The notes under the pieces are model-generated. The model saw only the letters and a program-made list of their open reading frames with translations, made no database searches and had not been told where the DNA came from. From Petrosia ficiformis (lineage: Eukaryota; Porifera; Demospongiae; Haplosclerida; Petrosiidae), in the NCBI GenBank assembly GCA_947044365.1, contig OX345637.1, positions 2,089,001-2,153,000 of the forward strand: a stretch of 64,000 bases of DNA, given 5' to 3'. Made by a program: the position numbers and the translations under genes. Position 1 is the stretch's first letter; every line of letters starts with the position of its first letter. Of the stretch, positions 27,601 through 42,600 are shown piece after piece.

Positions 27601-30600
27601 ATATGCCATTGTAGGTATCACAAGTTTGTAGATTTGCTGATCAGCTATGTACAGGAGGTCATCTTGAAACTGATAATATTAGGAACAAGAAGAATGCTCT
27701 AAAAGAAAGGTGAGTAATTTTAATAGCAACTTGAAGTTTATATATAATGTGTTTAACAATTGTGTTTACTAACAGACTGCCAGTTTAAGATATTTACCAA
27801 TTTTAAATCTCACTAAAGCAATCTCATATCCAGGAAGATATGCTTGATGTCCTTGATACTGAATTTCAGTGCTTTCCTGTAGGCCAAATAGAAAACACAT
27901 TTGATTGACCGTTTGATTGAATGTACCTCCAGACAAATGATTTCACAAACATGGTCACTTATATTAAATAATCTTAAGTACAGTTGAAATCTGTTCTCGT
28001 TCATAGTGACCTCAGAATTAGGATGTGATCACTGTAATATAGTGTATAGTTTAATGTCATAATTTTAATACATGATTACACTGTAACTCAATAATGAAGC
28101 AATGGATTGACATTTGGCATACACTAAAAATATGAAAATGGTACAGATAAAATGAGTGTTGGTCCTTCAAAATTAATTCTTTGAGGTCAATGTGCATGTG
28201 AATAACTACTTGTATGTATTTCATCAAAATTACATATTCAGAAGATGCTTACTACGTATGGGGCATAGAATGTAGACATGTGGTGTACCACTTTAATTGG
28301 TGTTTGTGCTTAAGCATGCTTACTCAAGTACTGAATGTTGACTGTGCTTGCAATATGTACTTACGCCCTTTGATAATGAACAGTGTCTCTGAAGTACTTT
28401 TAAGTACTTTCAAACCTTACATGTATGTAACTACTTGACTTTGATCAGTTATCATTGTGTAAACTTCCGAAATGAGTTAAAATTATGTACTTAAGTACTT
28501 TGTAAAATGCTTCATCCTATGCCTGTAAGAATGTGATGTCCAAATCGGATTTACCAAAGGTCAACCACTTAAACAGATGGTATTTTCTGTATGTACTAGA
28601 ATAGATGGCCCTATTTCACAACTGTGGTCTCATTTTATTTTACTTATTTCCCTGTGTATCATACTTGCAGGAGACAGAAGGTCAAAAAGACTTCAGAACA
28701 TCGTCGCAATCGTCTTGAAGACTGTCGAAAGTACATGTTCTTTTTGCAAGATATAATGGAGGCTGAGATCTGGATTAGTGACAAGTTGCAAGTTGCTAAA
28801 GATGAGAGTTATCGTGATCCTATAAATCTTGATAACAAGAGGAAAAAGCATTTGGAGTTTGAGGCTGAAGTGAATGCCAATGAACAGAGAATTCAGAACA
28901 TTGCTCAGGTATACACATAATTGTCTATATCTACAATGTAAGCTGTACTTACAGACTGTCTGCATAGTTATGTATACACAGATGTGTACATTACTGTTGG
29001 GCGATATTAAAAATTACGTTTTGTGATTATTGTCTAAAGGTGACTTGCATTTATCGCAATACTGCAACTACTCATTGATACTGTCTATGATAGCAAAAAT
29101 AGGCTCATTTTTTTTAAAGTTGACACTTCTGATCCTTGTTTTGAGAGTATATGGCTCAAGATTAAGTATTTTTCAACTGCATATATTATAATTATTATTT
29201 AATTGCAGTAAGACAATATTTTGCCATTGTGATAATATTGGCAGACCAAAATCATGTGATATGATTATTGCAGTGGAATAATATCGCAATGTATGTGATA
29301 TATTGAATTATTGCCCAACCTTAGTACACATGTATGTATAATTATATGCTAATTATATGTATATGTGCAAAACTGTATGTGTTTGTACACATGTAAATAT
29401 GTATGTGTGTGTGTACATGTGTGTAATAACTGTATATGTATGTATAGTGTATGTGTTGTAATTGTATGTGTGTCCACGTGTGTGTACATGTGTACATGTA
29501 TAATTGTATATACAAGTCATGTATATGTGAGAGTACCTGTTTGTATATGTATGTATATGTATAGGTTATACACCTAGGTAAAGGTTTCTACTGGATTTAT
29601 CAAACTGAGGGCAGAGGGCACACACAAGGTTTGATAAATCAGTGGAAACCATATCGAGGTATATAATCGTCTTCTACCATGAAATGTGCACAAAATACAG
29701 TAACTAAGCAAATGTTTGCACATGGCAACAGTATACATAATTTCAATAACCTAGTATGGATTTCTGTGACTCATTAGACAAGTAACTGATCAGCAGTTAA
29801 ATCGCAAATGACAGAAAGAGCTCCTACTTGCTCTATGTGTGGGCAGACTTCCGACTCCTCCTCCACTTCAGTATGAGGTTTGACTCTTTTGGCAGCAATT
29901 GCGCAATCGATCACGAGTGCTGCAAGAACATCCCCACCCAACTCTTTTGGAATTTCATATGAGAGGAAATAGAGCTCTGAAAGGCCTCAATCACAAGCAT
30001 ACAAAGTGTGTCAGATTTTCAAAAAGAACAAACATCACTATTAATTACAGCTAATATATATAGTTCATCATGACTGTTGTTTATGTTATAATTATTATTC
30101 TACCATGCCTATAGTAAACTGACCAATCAGATTGCAGTAAATGAGGTTGCTAAATTACACTGAAACATACTGAGAGGTTGATAAGTGTTCCCGGGAGGTT
30201 TGATAAGTGTTCCCGGGAGGTTCGATAAGTGATTTATCAAACTTCCCGGGATATGGGTTTTGATAGGAAATTCAACTTACATAGTTGTCAATTTCTTTAT
30301 AATACTTCATAAATAATAATTATAATAATTAACATAAAACAACAATCATGATGACTATATACAACCCTAGCTATAATTATTAGCTATATATAATTCATAG
30401 TGATGCATGTTCTTTTGGAAAATCTGACACCAGTTTGTATGCTTGTGATTGAGGTCTTCTATTACTTCCTCTCGTATAAGATTCCAAAAGAGTTGGGTGG
30501 GGCTGTTCTTGCAGCGCTAGCTTCTTGATTGCGATCGCGATCGATCGATATCACGATTGCTGTTGGAATTCGGAAGACCACACCTTATACTGGAGTTCGA

Positions 30601-33600
30601 GCTCGCGAGTAGAGGAGGAGCCGGAAGTCTGCCACATGTAGAGCTCTTTTTGTCATTTGCGAGTGAACTGTTGATCAGTTACTTGTCTAAAGAGTCACAG
30701 AAACCCACACTATATCCATAGGTTAGTGAAATTATGTATACTGTTGCCACGCGCAAAGATTTGCTTAGTTACTGTATTTCGCGCGCGTTTCATGGTAGAA
30801 GACGGTTATACACCTCGGTACGGTTTCTACTGATCTATCAAACCTCGTGCCTTCCGCCCTCGGTTTGATAAATCCAGTAGAAACCTTTACCTCGGTGTAT
30901 AACCTATACTTAATTTTATAAATTATGATTCAAAAATTGACAGCTGTGTAACTTGAATTTCATTTCAAACGATGACGGGAACATTTTAGTGGGAGGTTTA
31001 ATAACATGTTATCAAACTTCCCAGTAAAGATCGGGAGGTTTGATAACACGTTTAAAAACCTTATTATAAGCAATCCGATTGGTCAATTCAATCTAGTCAT
31101 GGTAGAAGTACATGTATATATAATTATATGTGTACATGTATGTATGTTTGTGTATACACATATGTGCATGTACATAAATGTAATTATGTGCAACTATTAA
31201 AGTTATTTATACATTCATTGTATGTGTATGCGTGTTTATTTGTTAGTGTGTACATGCATTAGAATAACTGCTATCTATTATGATGTACTGATGTTTAGGC
31301 TGGTGAAACTCTTGTTGAGTCTGGACATTATGCATATGATGAAATAGAATCACGAGTAGAGGGTCTATTTCAGTTGTGGGCAGAACTTCAAACAGCCACT
31401 GATGAGAAAACCAATGGATTGAAAGAGGCTCTATCTCTTCAGCAGTTCAAAAGGAAGGTCGATAGTGTATTAGTTCTCATTTCGGAGAGGGTGAGTGTTG
31501 AGTAGCAATTCTCTTAACAAATAGCAACATTAATGGACAACTGAAATAGTAGTTGCAAAACATGCATAGCAATTGTGGTAATAGATTAGTCAACTAGTTT
31601 AAGTAAAGAAACACACAACTGAATTTGTCTGACCTAAGTAGTAGACATTGTCTATGAAATGCTCTTCTTCTACCTGTCTATGGCTCCAGTAGCTCAGACG
31701 ATAGAGCATCTGACTAGCAATCAGAAGGTTCTGGGTTCAATTACCAGCTGGTCCAGAGTTTTTCTGGACATGTGTCTCTAACAGAAACCCTCATGACGGG
31801 AAAAGCAAAAAGGTTGCTGTATATTCCCGACATAGTTATCAAGTTATCTGAAAAATGTTTTGTACATTTGTACCATACACATTTTGCTTGCTAGCAATCA
31901 CAACGCTTGTTCATTAAGAGTTGTTACGTAATAAATATGTACTTCATATAATACACAGACTGCAGTTGCTTCTACAAAAGAAGTTGGTCAGGACTTGGAA
32001 CACTGTCAGACACTGATCAAGAAATTCAATGACTTTCAGAAGGTTGTGTGTGTGTGTGGACTGTGTGTCTGTTTGTCTGTGTGTCAGTATGTATGACTGT
32101 TATGCATAGATATATATAGATATTTACATGTATATTAATGAATGATGAACCTTTGAGCTATTAAACATTTCAGAATACAAACTTGTAATCTTCTGCATGT
32201 TACATATTTAAAATGGACTTACATTATGAAATAGGAGTTGACAATTGATAAATCTGATATTGATGCTGTCAATCAGAGTGCTCTCAGTTTGACAGGAGAG
32301 AATCATTCTGGTACACCAGTTATAGAAGAATATCAAGCAACTGTTAACTTAAAGTAAGTAACAATTAAACAATCAATTGCATTATTCTAATGGTCATGAT
32401 GCTTTTGATAATCCTTTTGTAATTGGTGGGAGATAGCTTCATTAATTCTATAGTTATTATTGCACATTCATTATAGCCAATCAGATTACTGAAGAATGCA
32501 AATGATTTAGCTAGCTTATGAGATTGTGCAAGTGATTATAACCAACATAAGTGTCATTAGAGTTTGATCATTGATAGAGGGTATTGATTAAACTCCACGT
32601 ATTACCTTATAACATTAATTAAATTGCATGAAGATGCATAGCGACATGTGAATCCGCCTTTTCTAGATGTTGTAGCACTTTGCATTGTCAAAACATTGGT
32701 GACCTGCTCCAGTACCAGTACTTTCTATAAACTTTAGATGCTACAGGAACCTAACTACATTTTGAATTTAGGTGGCGCAATAGTTGCAATAGTTACAATA
32801 GTTACATAGATTGTTATTTAGATGACACTGTTGAACAGCAAAGTTTAAAAGTAAAATATTTCCTAAGCCACTAATTTTCTCATTATAGTTAACAGCTTTC
32901 AATATGTCTTCTTTGAGATTAACTAACTAACTAAACCTTTTAGTAAATTATTATGGCCCGAACTAAAACAAGTGAAATTTTGTGCGGCACTTTCAAAGTT
33001 AATCTCAGTATATGTACTAAAAATATATAATAAAATTGTGTGATATGATTCACCACTAACTGATACTCAAGCTAAATTAATGTCATGTAATTTTTATGTG
33101 TACTACAGGTGGAATCAACTGGAACAACTAGTGATGGAGAGGAACCAACATCTTGCATGTATGTGTTTAATTATATTCATCATCTGTAATAGTTAACGTA
33201 CCCTTTGAGTGCATCAACAAGAGAGAGAGAGAGAGAGTTGTGTGACAGAAAAAGAGTTCTTTATTGGAAAACTGACACAAATATGTTAATGTAGCTAGGT
33301 GCCACTATTGTACAAATGAAAATAGTTAAAATAAAATAAAGCACACCTTCGAGTGCATTATGAAATTACAGCACAAGAGTTTTGGTCAAGACAAGCATAT
33401 AGACAACACAAACAAAACAAGTGCTGTATGCTTGTTGAGGCGACTTGTAATTTCTGAAGCACATGAGAATAAGCAGATGCTTTAACTGATATGTGGTGAT
33501 GTGCATGCACTAATCAAACTCTGCAGAGTGCTGTATGAGTTTTCATACAATACACGCTTTGTCTCCGCCATTGATACACACACACATCATGATTTAACTT

Positions 33601-36600
33601 CATCTATTATCCTTCATCATACCTTCCCTCCATTTTCCAATTTTCAGGTGCTGAACAGGTGCACAGATTTATCAGTGAGGCAGCAGAGACTAATGATCGA
33701 ATGAATGAGAAAGCAAAGACCTTGCACGGAGAAGATTATGGGAAGGATCTTGCAGGAGTACAAGCTCTTCTTCGAAGGCATGAAGAATTGGAGAAGGATC
33801 TTACAGCCATTGAAGACAAGTTGGAAGTGAGTTTGAAATTATTAAAATCAGAAAACCAATTTCTTATGGTGACCTGAACATCACTTCTTGCAGTGGATAA
33901 TGAATATACACATCGTATTAGTTCTGAGTTAGGTTGGGTGGGGCTTAATCAATCATATAATCATTTCATGCAAAGTGAAAATCGAGTTATTGCAGCATAG
34001 AGTCAGTCAGTGGTATAGAAACAGCTAGCCATGCAGGACATTGTCTAGTGAATGATTGATATCTGGAAACACTAAGTAACATTGTGAACAGGACAAGAGT
34101 ATGAAAATATCTTACAGTCAGCTCATTATTTCCACTCCATTGCATAGGGATACTGTTGTGCAAAATTATTTTATAAACCCTGTGATGAAGAATAATAATT
34201 ATTATAATTACTTATTCCCACACAGCATTTAGATCAGGAGTCACAGAGACTTGTAGAGTTACAGCCTTCATGTGAAGACCTCATTCAAGAGAAGTTGGGT
34301 GAAATAATAGAAAACTGGGAAGAGCTAACAAAGAATGCTGACAAACGAAGAGCCATGTTACAAGAGTCTTTGAATTATCAAAGATTTCTAGCCGATCTTA
34401 GAGACTTAGTGAGTATTTCTGCACAAGTTTTTTGTTTCTCAAAAAAAACCTGTTCATACGTAGTTATACATAATTTATGTGATTCATAAACATCTGTACA
34501 TGTATGTATGTATGAGTGTAGTTATGTATGTGTGTATGTATGTATGTATGTATTATTATGTATGTATGTATGTATGTATGTATGTATGTATGTATGAGTG
34601 TAGTTATGTATGTATGTATGTATGTATGAGTGTATGTATGTATGTATGTATGTATGTATGTATGTATGTATGTATGTATGTATGTATGTATGTATGTATG
34701 AGTGTATGTATGTATGTACATGTATGTATGTATGTATGTATATATGTATGTATTATTATGTATGTATATAGTTATGTAATATGTATGTATGTACATATGT
34801 ATATCTGTATACATGTATGTACATTTTGTATGTTGTATGTACATGTATATACATTAGTGTTGTTTTAGTGTGACTATAGCAACCACTTTTAGTTATACGT
34901 AGTTATAGTATGCCTGGTTTCTCAATCTAGTTATAGTTTAATTAACAATATTAAGTTTTAGTTTTAGTTAACTAATATTCTTAATGTGTTTTGTAATTAC
35001 ATGTTATGTTATTTATATTTAGCTTGGCTGGGTGAGTGATGTTAACAAACGAAACACATCTGAAGAGTTAGCACGAAGTGTTGCTGAAGCAGACAGTCTC
35101 CTAGAAACACACAGAGAAAGAAAAGTAATGTTTTGATAATTATATTAATAAATAAATTAATTAATTAATTAATTAACGCTTAGAGGAGTGAGTCACATGA
35201 CTTGTATGTGACATGTTGACTTTGGGTTGCTTTTTTAAAGCATTCTAAGTGCCCGACTGTCATGAAAGGAAGAACTGTGTATTTGACTTAATCGTACTAA
35301 GCTATAGGGAATCTTTAGGATGTTTCTAAAAGTAGCACTCAAAGTCAGAAAAGGAGTCAAGTCTGAGGCACAGGAAGGGAATGGTGGCCATAATGTATTT
35401 TAGCAGAGCTGTCAGTATTGGAAATAGGAGAAATTGCATATAGAATTGCTAAGGAGTATGTAGTATTACTAATACCTAATCTATGGTCTTTTATATTGCT
35501 GCTCAGGTGACAATTAATTCAGTAAAACTTACATTCTTCTTTTTACTTTTATAGAAAGAAATGGAAGAAAGAGAAGATAGTTTTAAGAGTATTCGAGAAA
35601 CTGGAGAGGTTAGTTATTTTTGTTACTTTTTTATAGTGCTTATATATATTACTACTTTGTGGTGTCCAGCATTCAGTAATCATGGCTGACTTTCTTATCC
35701 TTAAACATAACAGCCTATTATTTTGATTATCCACTTTTTAAAGGTTTTTGTAGAACTTTAGGAATGTAGAATAGCTAATAGTTCCACTTCCTACATTAGC
35801 TACAAGCAGCTTTCTTTCTGCGAGTCTGTAGAGCTCGAGCAGGCGTTCTATTATGCACCATGCCCATTAATTCACCGAGCCCCCTAGAATGATCCAACTT
35901 CTTTACTGGATAAATTACACATAGTCACATATGTAACACAAACAAATATTACAACCCCGTGGGAACTAATTATAGGGATGGCCCTGTGGGTCAAAAAAAT
36001 TTTTTTAATTGAAATTTCATTTCCTCACAGAAACTGATAATTGAGAAACACTTTGCATCTAGTGAGATTAATACTCGTCTTCAAGCTCTAAATGATGAAT
36101 ATAAGAACCTGTGGGATACATGGAATAAGAGACATCAACTATTTCTACAATGCAAAGAACTACAAGTATGGAATATAACTAATATTTATTATTATTATTT
36201 AAGGATGTGAATCATCAAAATTTTCTGTCCCAATTATCATATAAAGTTTATCACAATAATCGCGATACTTTAAAGCTTTGTGTTCCAAATCCACAAATGA
36301 TAAAGGAGATTAGTCATGTTGCCATTGTAAGGCAAATGCCCCTTACACAAATGACAAATTACCTCTTTGCTGTTTAGTTGGAGCATCGACCTTGAATCTG
36401 AATTACTGCCAGATCTTGCTTTTGGCTCCTACAAGTGGAGCCAACGAATCATGCTATCCTTCAACTTCCTTGCTAGCCTAGCCATCTGTGTACAAACTGA
36501 ACTGTGCATGCATGAACGCATGTGTTAAGCAATAATAATTATTAAAATTAATAATAATAAATATTATAATTATATTGTGATATAGATTCCTGATATTGCT

Positions 36601-39600
36601 TATCATGATAATTACTTCAGTGATGAAAATATCACTATATCAATATTATCGCACTTCTTTATTATTATTACAATGATGAATATTAAAAGCATGTTTGCAA
36701 TAAATTTTTAAAGCATGTTTGCTGATCTTAGTAGGATTATATTTATGTACACGTATGTATCTAAATAGGTGCCTATTTCTAACATATAGACACAGAAAAC
36801 TACAATTGCCAATGCATTGCCTATGCAGTGATTCTTATTCTTACTGGAATTGCACCTCAACTTGTGTAGGTATCTCAATACATAACACAATGTACATGTA
36901 GGTGCCTATTTCTAACATAGGATGAATATTGGAATAGACAACTGTACATGTATACACATTATATGTCAGGCTTTGTAGATTACATTATTGTCTATCTGCA
37001 CAAGTACAGTCTACATGTACTTTAAGATATGTGTAACTGAGGATTCCAAAGCTACCTTCTTCTGTCTAATCATTTAATATTTATTGTTATCCACAGATCT
37101 TCTTAAAAACAGCTGAACAAAGAGATGCTTGGATAGGAACACAGGAAGCCTATCTGGCCAATGAGAACTTAGGGGTTAGAATCATTATTAATTTTGTTTC
37201 ACAAATCTTTAGTGAGACCGCTTTGTGGACTGCTACATGTATATGTCCAATGGTATTGACTGGATACAGATACTTTAGTCAGCTTTGACACCTGGATTCA
37301 TACATTAGCTTATACCATCTATTTACGTATTTCATGTAACTTTTCTGAATCTTCAGAGATGGTATAAAACGTCTTATTTGAATATTTGCCGCTATATGTC
37401 CAATAGAAGAGGGGTATTGGCATACTTCAGTCAGCTTTGATACTAGGGCAGGGCTTTAGTAGCAGTAGTGTGACTATCCTTCATTGCTAGTGTTACCATC
37501 ACGACAGTATAGCTACTTATTTTTGCATGTAGCTTTCCAGTGCGCAGTGATAATATAAAGCATTTCATTTGAATTTTTATTCATGTGTGTAGTATGCACG
37601 TATATTGTAACCAACAAATCTGTAATCCACATCAACATAAATCATTTAGATTATACTTGTACTGCATAGTAATTACGTAGGATTGGGGAATTATAAATAT
37701 AGAATTGTATCAAAATTCTGGCTATTTAGAATTTTAAACATGTAATTGATCACATCCACTTTAATAAATATCATGCAAGAGCCAAGAGACTAACAATGTA
37801 ATAAAGAATGTACTTTCTGGTTTATTTAAAGCATCATTTGTGATTAATACGTAGATTAATCAATCTATTTTGATGTTCTGATAATCAATTATAGAAACCA
37901 AGTTGATTACAAGGCTGTTAGATATATCACAGTTGTTTATACCTGCGTATGTATATTTCTCTGTGTTACAGGATTCTTTGAGTAGTGTCGAATCCTTAGT
38001 AAAGAAACATGAAAATTTTGAGAAGTCTCTACTAAATCAAGAGGAGAAATTGGGTCAGCTTAAGGAATATGCTTCTAAACTGTTAACAGATGATCATTAT
38101 GAATCTCCAGCTATTATCACTAGAAGGTGAGAAATATGTATAGTGTATCTACATACATACATATGGTGTTTTAACCCTTTCCCAACGAATAGCATTATAG
38201 AATATTATGTGCATTGGTGTGTGAACTTTTGTCAGCTCTTTAACTTCTTTAAATTAAGTTTTCAGATTCTAATAATATGAGAAGATCTTCCAAGGAATCC
38301 ATGACTTTTGCTTCCTACTATTAGCTAGGAAATTAGCAAAACAGATGTTTGAAAATCAATCAGCTTCGTAATACCTAAATTTCCAGTGATCTTTAACTGT
38401 GATTGCTTGTACGTTTTGGATTGGCTACCATGGAAGGCCATAACGTGTAATAACAAGTGTTTCTGTTAAACTGTGCCTACAAAATGTTTATTGAAAACTG
38501 TCATCAATTGTGTACTACTATAGAATGAAAATAGATGGATGTCTTTGATTATTATGTTACTGTATATAAAGTGGCGATCTAGCTTGGTAATGATGTTCAT
38601 AACTTTTTTAAGTTACTATTATTACATACTTTACAAAAAAATAGTACTACATACTATTCCTTTAAACAGATCTTGGGAAGAGCTAAATTGTTAAGCACAA
38701 GGATTTGACCACCTCCAAAATGGTTACTTAGTGTGTATGCAATTAAGTAATGCTTGCATATTTACGCAATTACGCCGACCGTGTGCATATGGAAATATGA
38801 TTGACTGATTTGTTGTATATCTTCACAGAGATGCAGTATTTGGAAGATACAGTCGATTAAAGCAACAGTCAAAACAAAGGATAAAGAAACTTCATGATTC
38901 AAGAAAACTACAACAGTTCTTACAAGAAATGACAGAGGTTAGTATTATATCTAGACTGTCAAACTTAATAAAATTACATGTATATATAGATCCTGGTATT
39001 TTAAAATCTTTGCAATTATGTGAGATTAAGAAAGCCAGGATATATTTCCAGTGCATATAAAAGACCAAAGAGCAGCTGAACAGAGTGTGCTGAGGCCCTT
39101 ATACAACCCCAACCCCAACCCCTAACCACCAACTCTGCATGTTTCTATTCATCTCCAATATGAAGCAAAGCAACTACCACCATATCACTATCTACTATAC
39201 TACGTACTGTAGAAGAATTGCTATAGTGCAAGATATACATAATAAGGTTAATTCAGAGTCTGGCCAATCAAAATTGTATTTCAGTGGACACATTAATGAT
39301 TCAATATACAAATGTTGCTTTGAATGTTGTAATCTATTCTGTATGTCTATACTAGTAACTATTCAATTGATCATATCATAATTATATATCAGGTTGAAGC
39401 ATGGATTGCTGAGAAGATGCAAATTGCCTCTGAAGAGTCTTATATTGATATGACTGACCTTCAGAGTAAACTACAGATGCATCAAGCATTTGAGGCTGAG
39501 TTAGCATCCAATCAAGAAAGAGTGGATTCTGTACAAAGAGTACGTGTTTGTCTGTGTATCTGAGTCTCAGTATGTGTCTGTGAATGTGTGTCTCTGTGTG

Positions 39601-42600
39601 TGTGTATCTGAGTCTCAGTATGCGTCTGTGAATGTGTGTCTATGTGTGTGTGTATCTGAGTCTCAGTATGTGTCTGTCTGTGAATGTGTGTCTCTGTGTG
39701 TGTGTGTATCTGAGTCTCAGTATGTTTCTGTGAATGTATGTGTGTCTATGTGTGTCTGTGTGTGTGTTAGTGCACATGTATATTCATGTCTGTGTATGTA
39801 CATATTTTGTTTCCTACAGGTTGGTATGGAATACATTGATAGTAGTCACTATGCCTCTCAGCAAATTGGTTCATGCATTGATAGTTTGAATAGCGATTGG
39901 CAAACTCTACTAGAAAAGTGAGATATGTATTTAAATAATTATTATAACAGTTGATCACCTACCCATCTATCTATCCTGATTCCATCCATCCATCTATCTA
40001 TTCTTGTCAATCCCTGCAGGTCAGGAGATAAAGGTCAGAAACTAAAACAAGTGAGAGAGCTTCAAGTGTTTGAACAAGAAGTTAAAGATATTGAAGAGTG
40101 GATTTCTGATATGGAGAAACAGCTGAAATCTCATGATCTTGGAAGAGATCTCATTTCTGTTAATAATCTACTGAAGAGTCACAATGTAAGGAATGAACTG
40201 TATTTGACTATTAGTATTGCTGATCATGTGACCTGTGGCCAATCAGAGTGCAGATAATGCGTCACATGATTGAACATTAAATCACTTATTGCACACTGTA
40301 TTTGACTATTAGTATTAATAATGTATTGCAGTTGTTATATGACTAGGGATAATAATTATTGTGACAATGTGCAGCTTTGTGTGTGCAGCTTAATGCTTAT
40401 ATATATGATGTAGAGGTTTTATAATTGGAAGCAAATAGTTATCTATGAAGGGGAAATTAATCTCATCTACTGAATTGACAGTTTTCTATACACGATGGCT
40501 GAATATCGAGAGTTTAAAAGTAAACAATTTGTTATAATTTTGCTAAGTTGCATTTTTTGCTTGGATAATATTAGTAGTAGTTTTTAGGCTCCTTACTAGA
40601 GAATTACAGAATTTCTGGATGGATGGATGGATGGATGGATGTGTGGATGAATGGATGTGTGGATGGATGGATGGATGGATGGATGTGTGGATGAATGGAT
40701 GTGTGGATGGATGTGTGGATGGATGTGTGGATGTCTGGATGGATGGATGGATGGATGTTTGGATAGATGGATGGATAGATGGATGGATGGATGGATGGAT
40801 GGATGGATGGATGGATGGATGGATGGATGGATGGATGGATAGATGGATGGATGGATGTGTGGATGGATGGATGGATGAATGGATGGATGTCGATGGATGG
40901 ATGGATGAATGGATGGATGGATAGATGGATGGATGGATGAATGGATAGATGGATGGATGGAAGGAATATGAACTGATTGATAGAATTAATCGTAGCACTC
41001 AACAGCAACTTACAAATATATAGTACCATTGACTATGGTTGCATGTCGTGTAGTTATGAAACTAATATTTTATCACTATTTCTCTTAGATGTTAGAGAAT
41101 GATATTCAGGCCCATCAAGATCGTATTGATGACATTCAGAGACAAGTTAGAGGATTCGTTGATGCTAATCATTTTATGATTGATAAAATTGAAGATCGCG
41201 GAAGAGAACTTGTTACCAAGTAAGAAATGAGTTGTATTATGCATAAACAGAACATTTTGACATGAAGGTTTTCTTCAGCTGTAAGCCGATAATGATGGTC
41301 TGATACAACGTTTATATACAGTGAAGCAATGACGAGTGTGGAGTGGATGACTGTATCTTTATTTACCCTTACCTTCTCCTCTATTCAGCCATTTTGCACA
41401 CGAAGCACATTCGTCTGACATAGTCACATTTCGCTCATGTATTGTAATTAATATACGTAGAATAATGCCAAAAACGATTTACCATACTCTTTATTCAGGA
41501 ATTGCATTACATCCCAACACCTACATAATATAGTATTAGTTCTACTAATTACATGTAACGTGCTATAAGCTTCTTTATCAATTAATCAGGTATTGTAATC
41601 TTGAAGATCCAATGTCTCATCGACTAAAGCAGTTAGAGAGTTCACTTGAATTTCAGAAATTTGTTCATAATGTAGACGAGGAACTAAACTGGATCAAAGA
41701 AAGAAAACATCAGAGTGCAAGCACTGATCTGGGTACTAATTTGAGTGGTGTTCATACACTACTGGCTAAACATCAGGTGTGTGTATGGTAATTATATGTA
41801 ATGTGTGGCCATTACTAATTTGTATGATGAAGTGAGTGGTGTTCATACACTACTGGCTAAACATCAGGTGTGTGTATGGTAATTATATGTAATGTGTAGC
41901 CATTACTAATTTGTATGATGAAGTGAGTGGTGTTCATACACTACTGGCTAAACATCAGGTGTGTGTATGGTAATTATATGTAATGTGTAGCCATTACTAA
42001 TTTGTATGATGAAGTGAGTGGTGTTCATACACTACTGGCTAAACATCAGGTGTGTGTATGGTAATTATATGTATAATGTGTAGCCATTACTAATTTGTAT
42101 GATGAAGTGAGTCGGTATATATCTACGTATATATACCATAGTTAACAGAAACATCAAAGAGCCGACAGGGCGTATATATGGCATATATCCCCGACCACAG
42201 GGCAGTTATACAACCGCAGGGAAGTTATACAACCACATCAAAGTTCGTTCACGAGTACAGCAGGGATATATGCCATATATCATCCCTGGTATGATGTCAT
42301 AGTTTTGCACATGCGCAGTCACCGAAAGTCTAAAGAGAATGAAGGCTATCAAGCGTGTTCGACAAGTAATCACACAAAAGAAGCTCTCTTTGTCTCTTAA
42401 AAAAAGAAAAAAAGAACCAATAGATGGGCGTTTCTCCCAGGAACTATTCGTTTGATTGCCCCATATCGCCGAAAGTGTAAGTTGTGTTAGCCTGTTACTT
42501 GTGTCCACTGTCCTGTTCTTCTTTGATGTTTCTGTTAGCTATAGAATATATTATATATACCATGGCTTTGAGGGATATATGGCGAATATAAGACCCGAGC

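Noticed and set aside
34464..34868. Tyr/Cys/Met- or His/Thr/Ile-rich open frames, also at 53838-54287 and 40543-41029
   Set aside because: Translations of GTAT and GGAT microsatellites on both strands.
42206..42508. 100-residue minus-strand open frame
   Set aside because: Entirely within an inverted-repeat element and without a recognisable motif.
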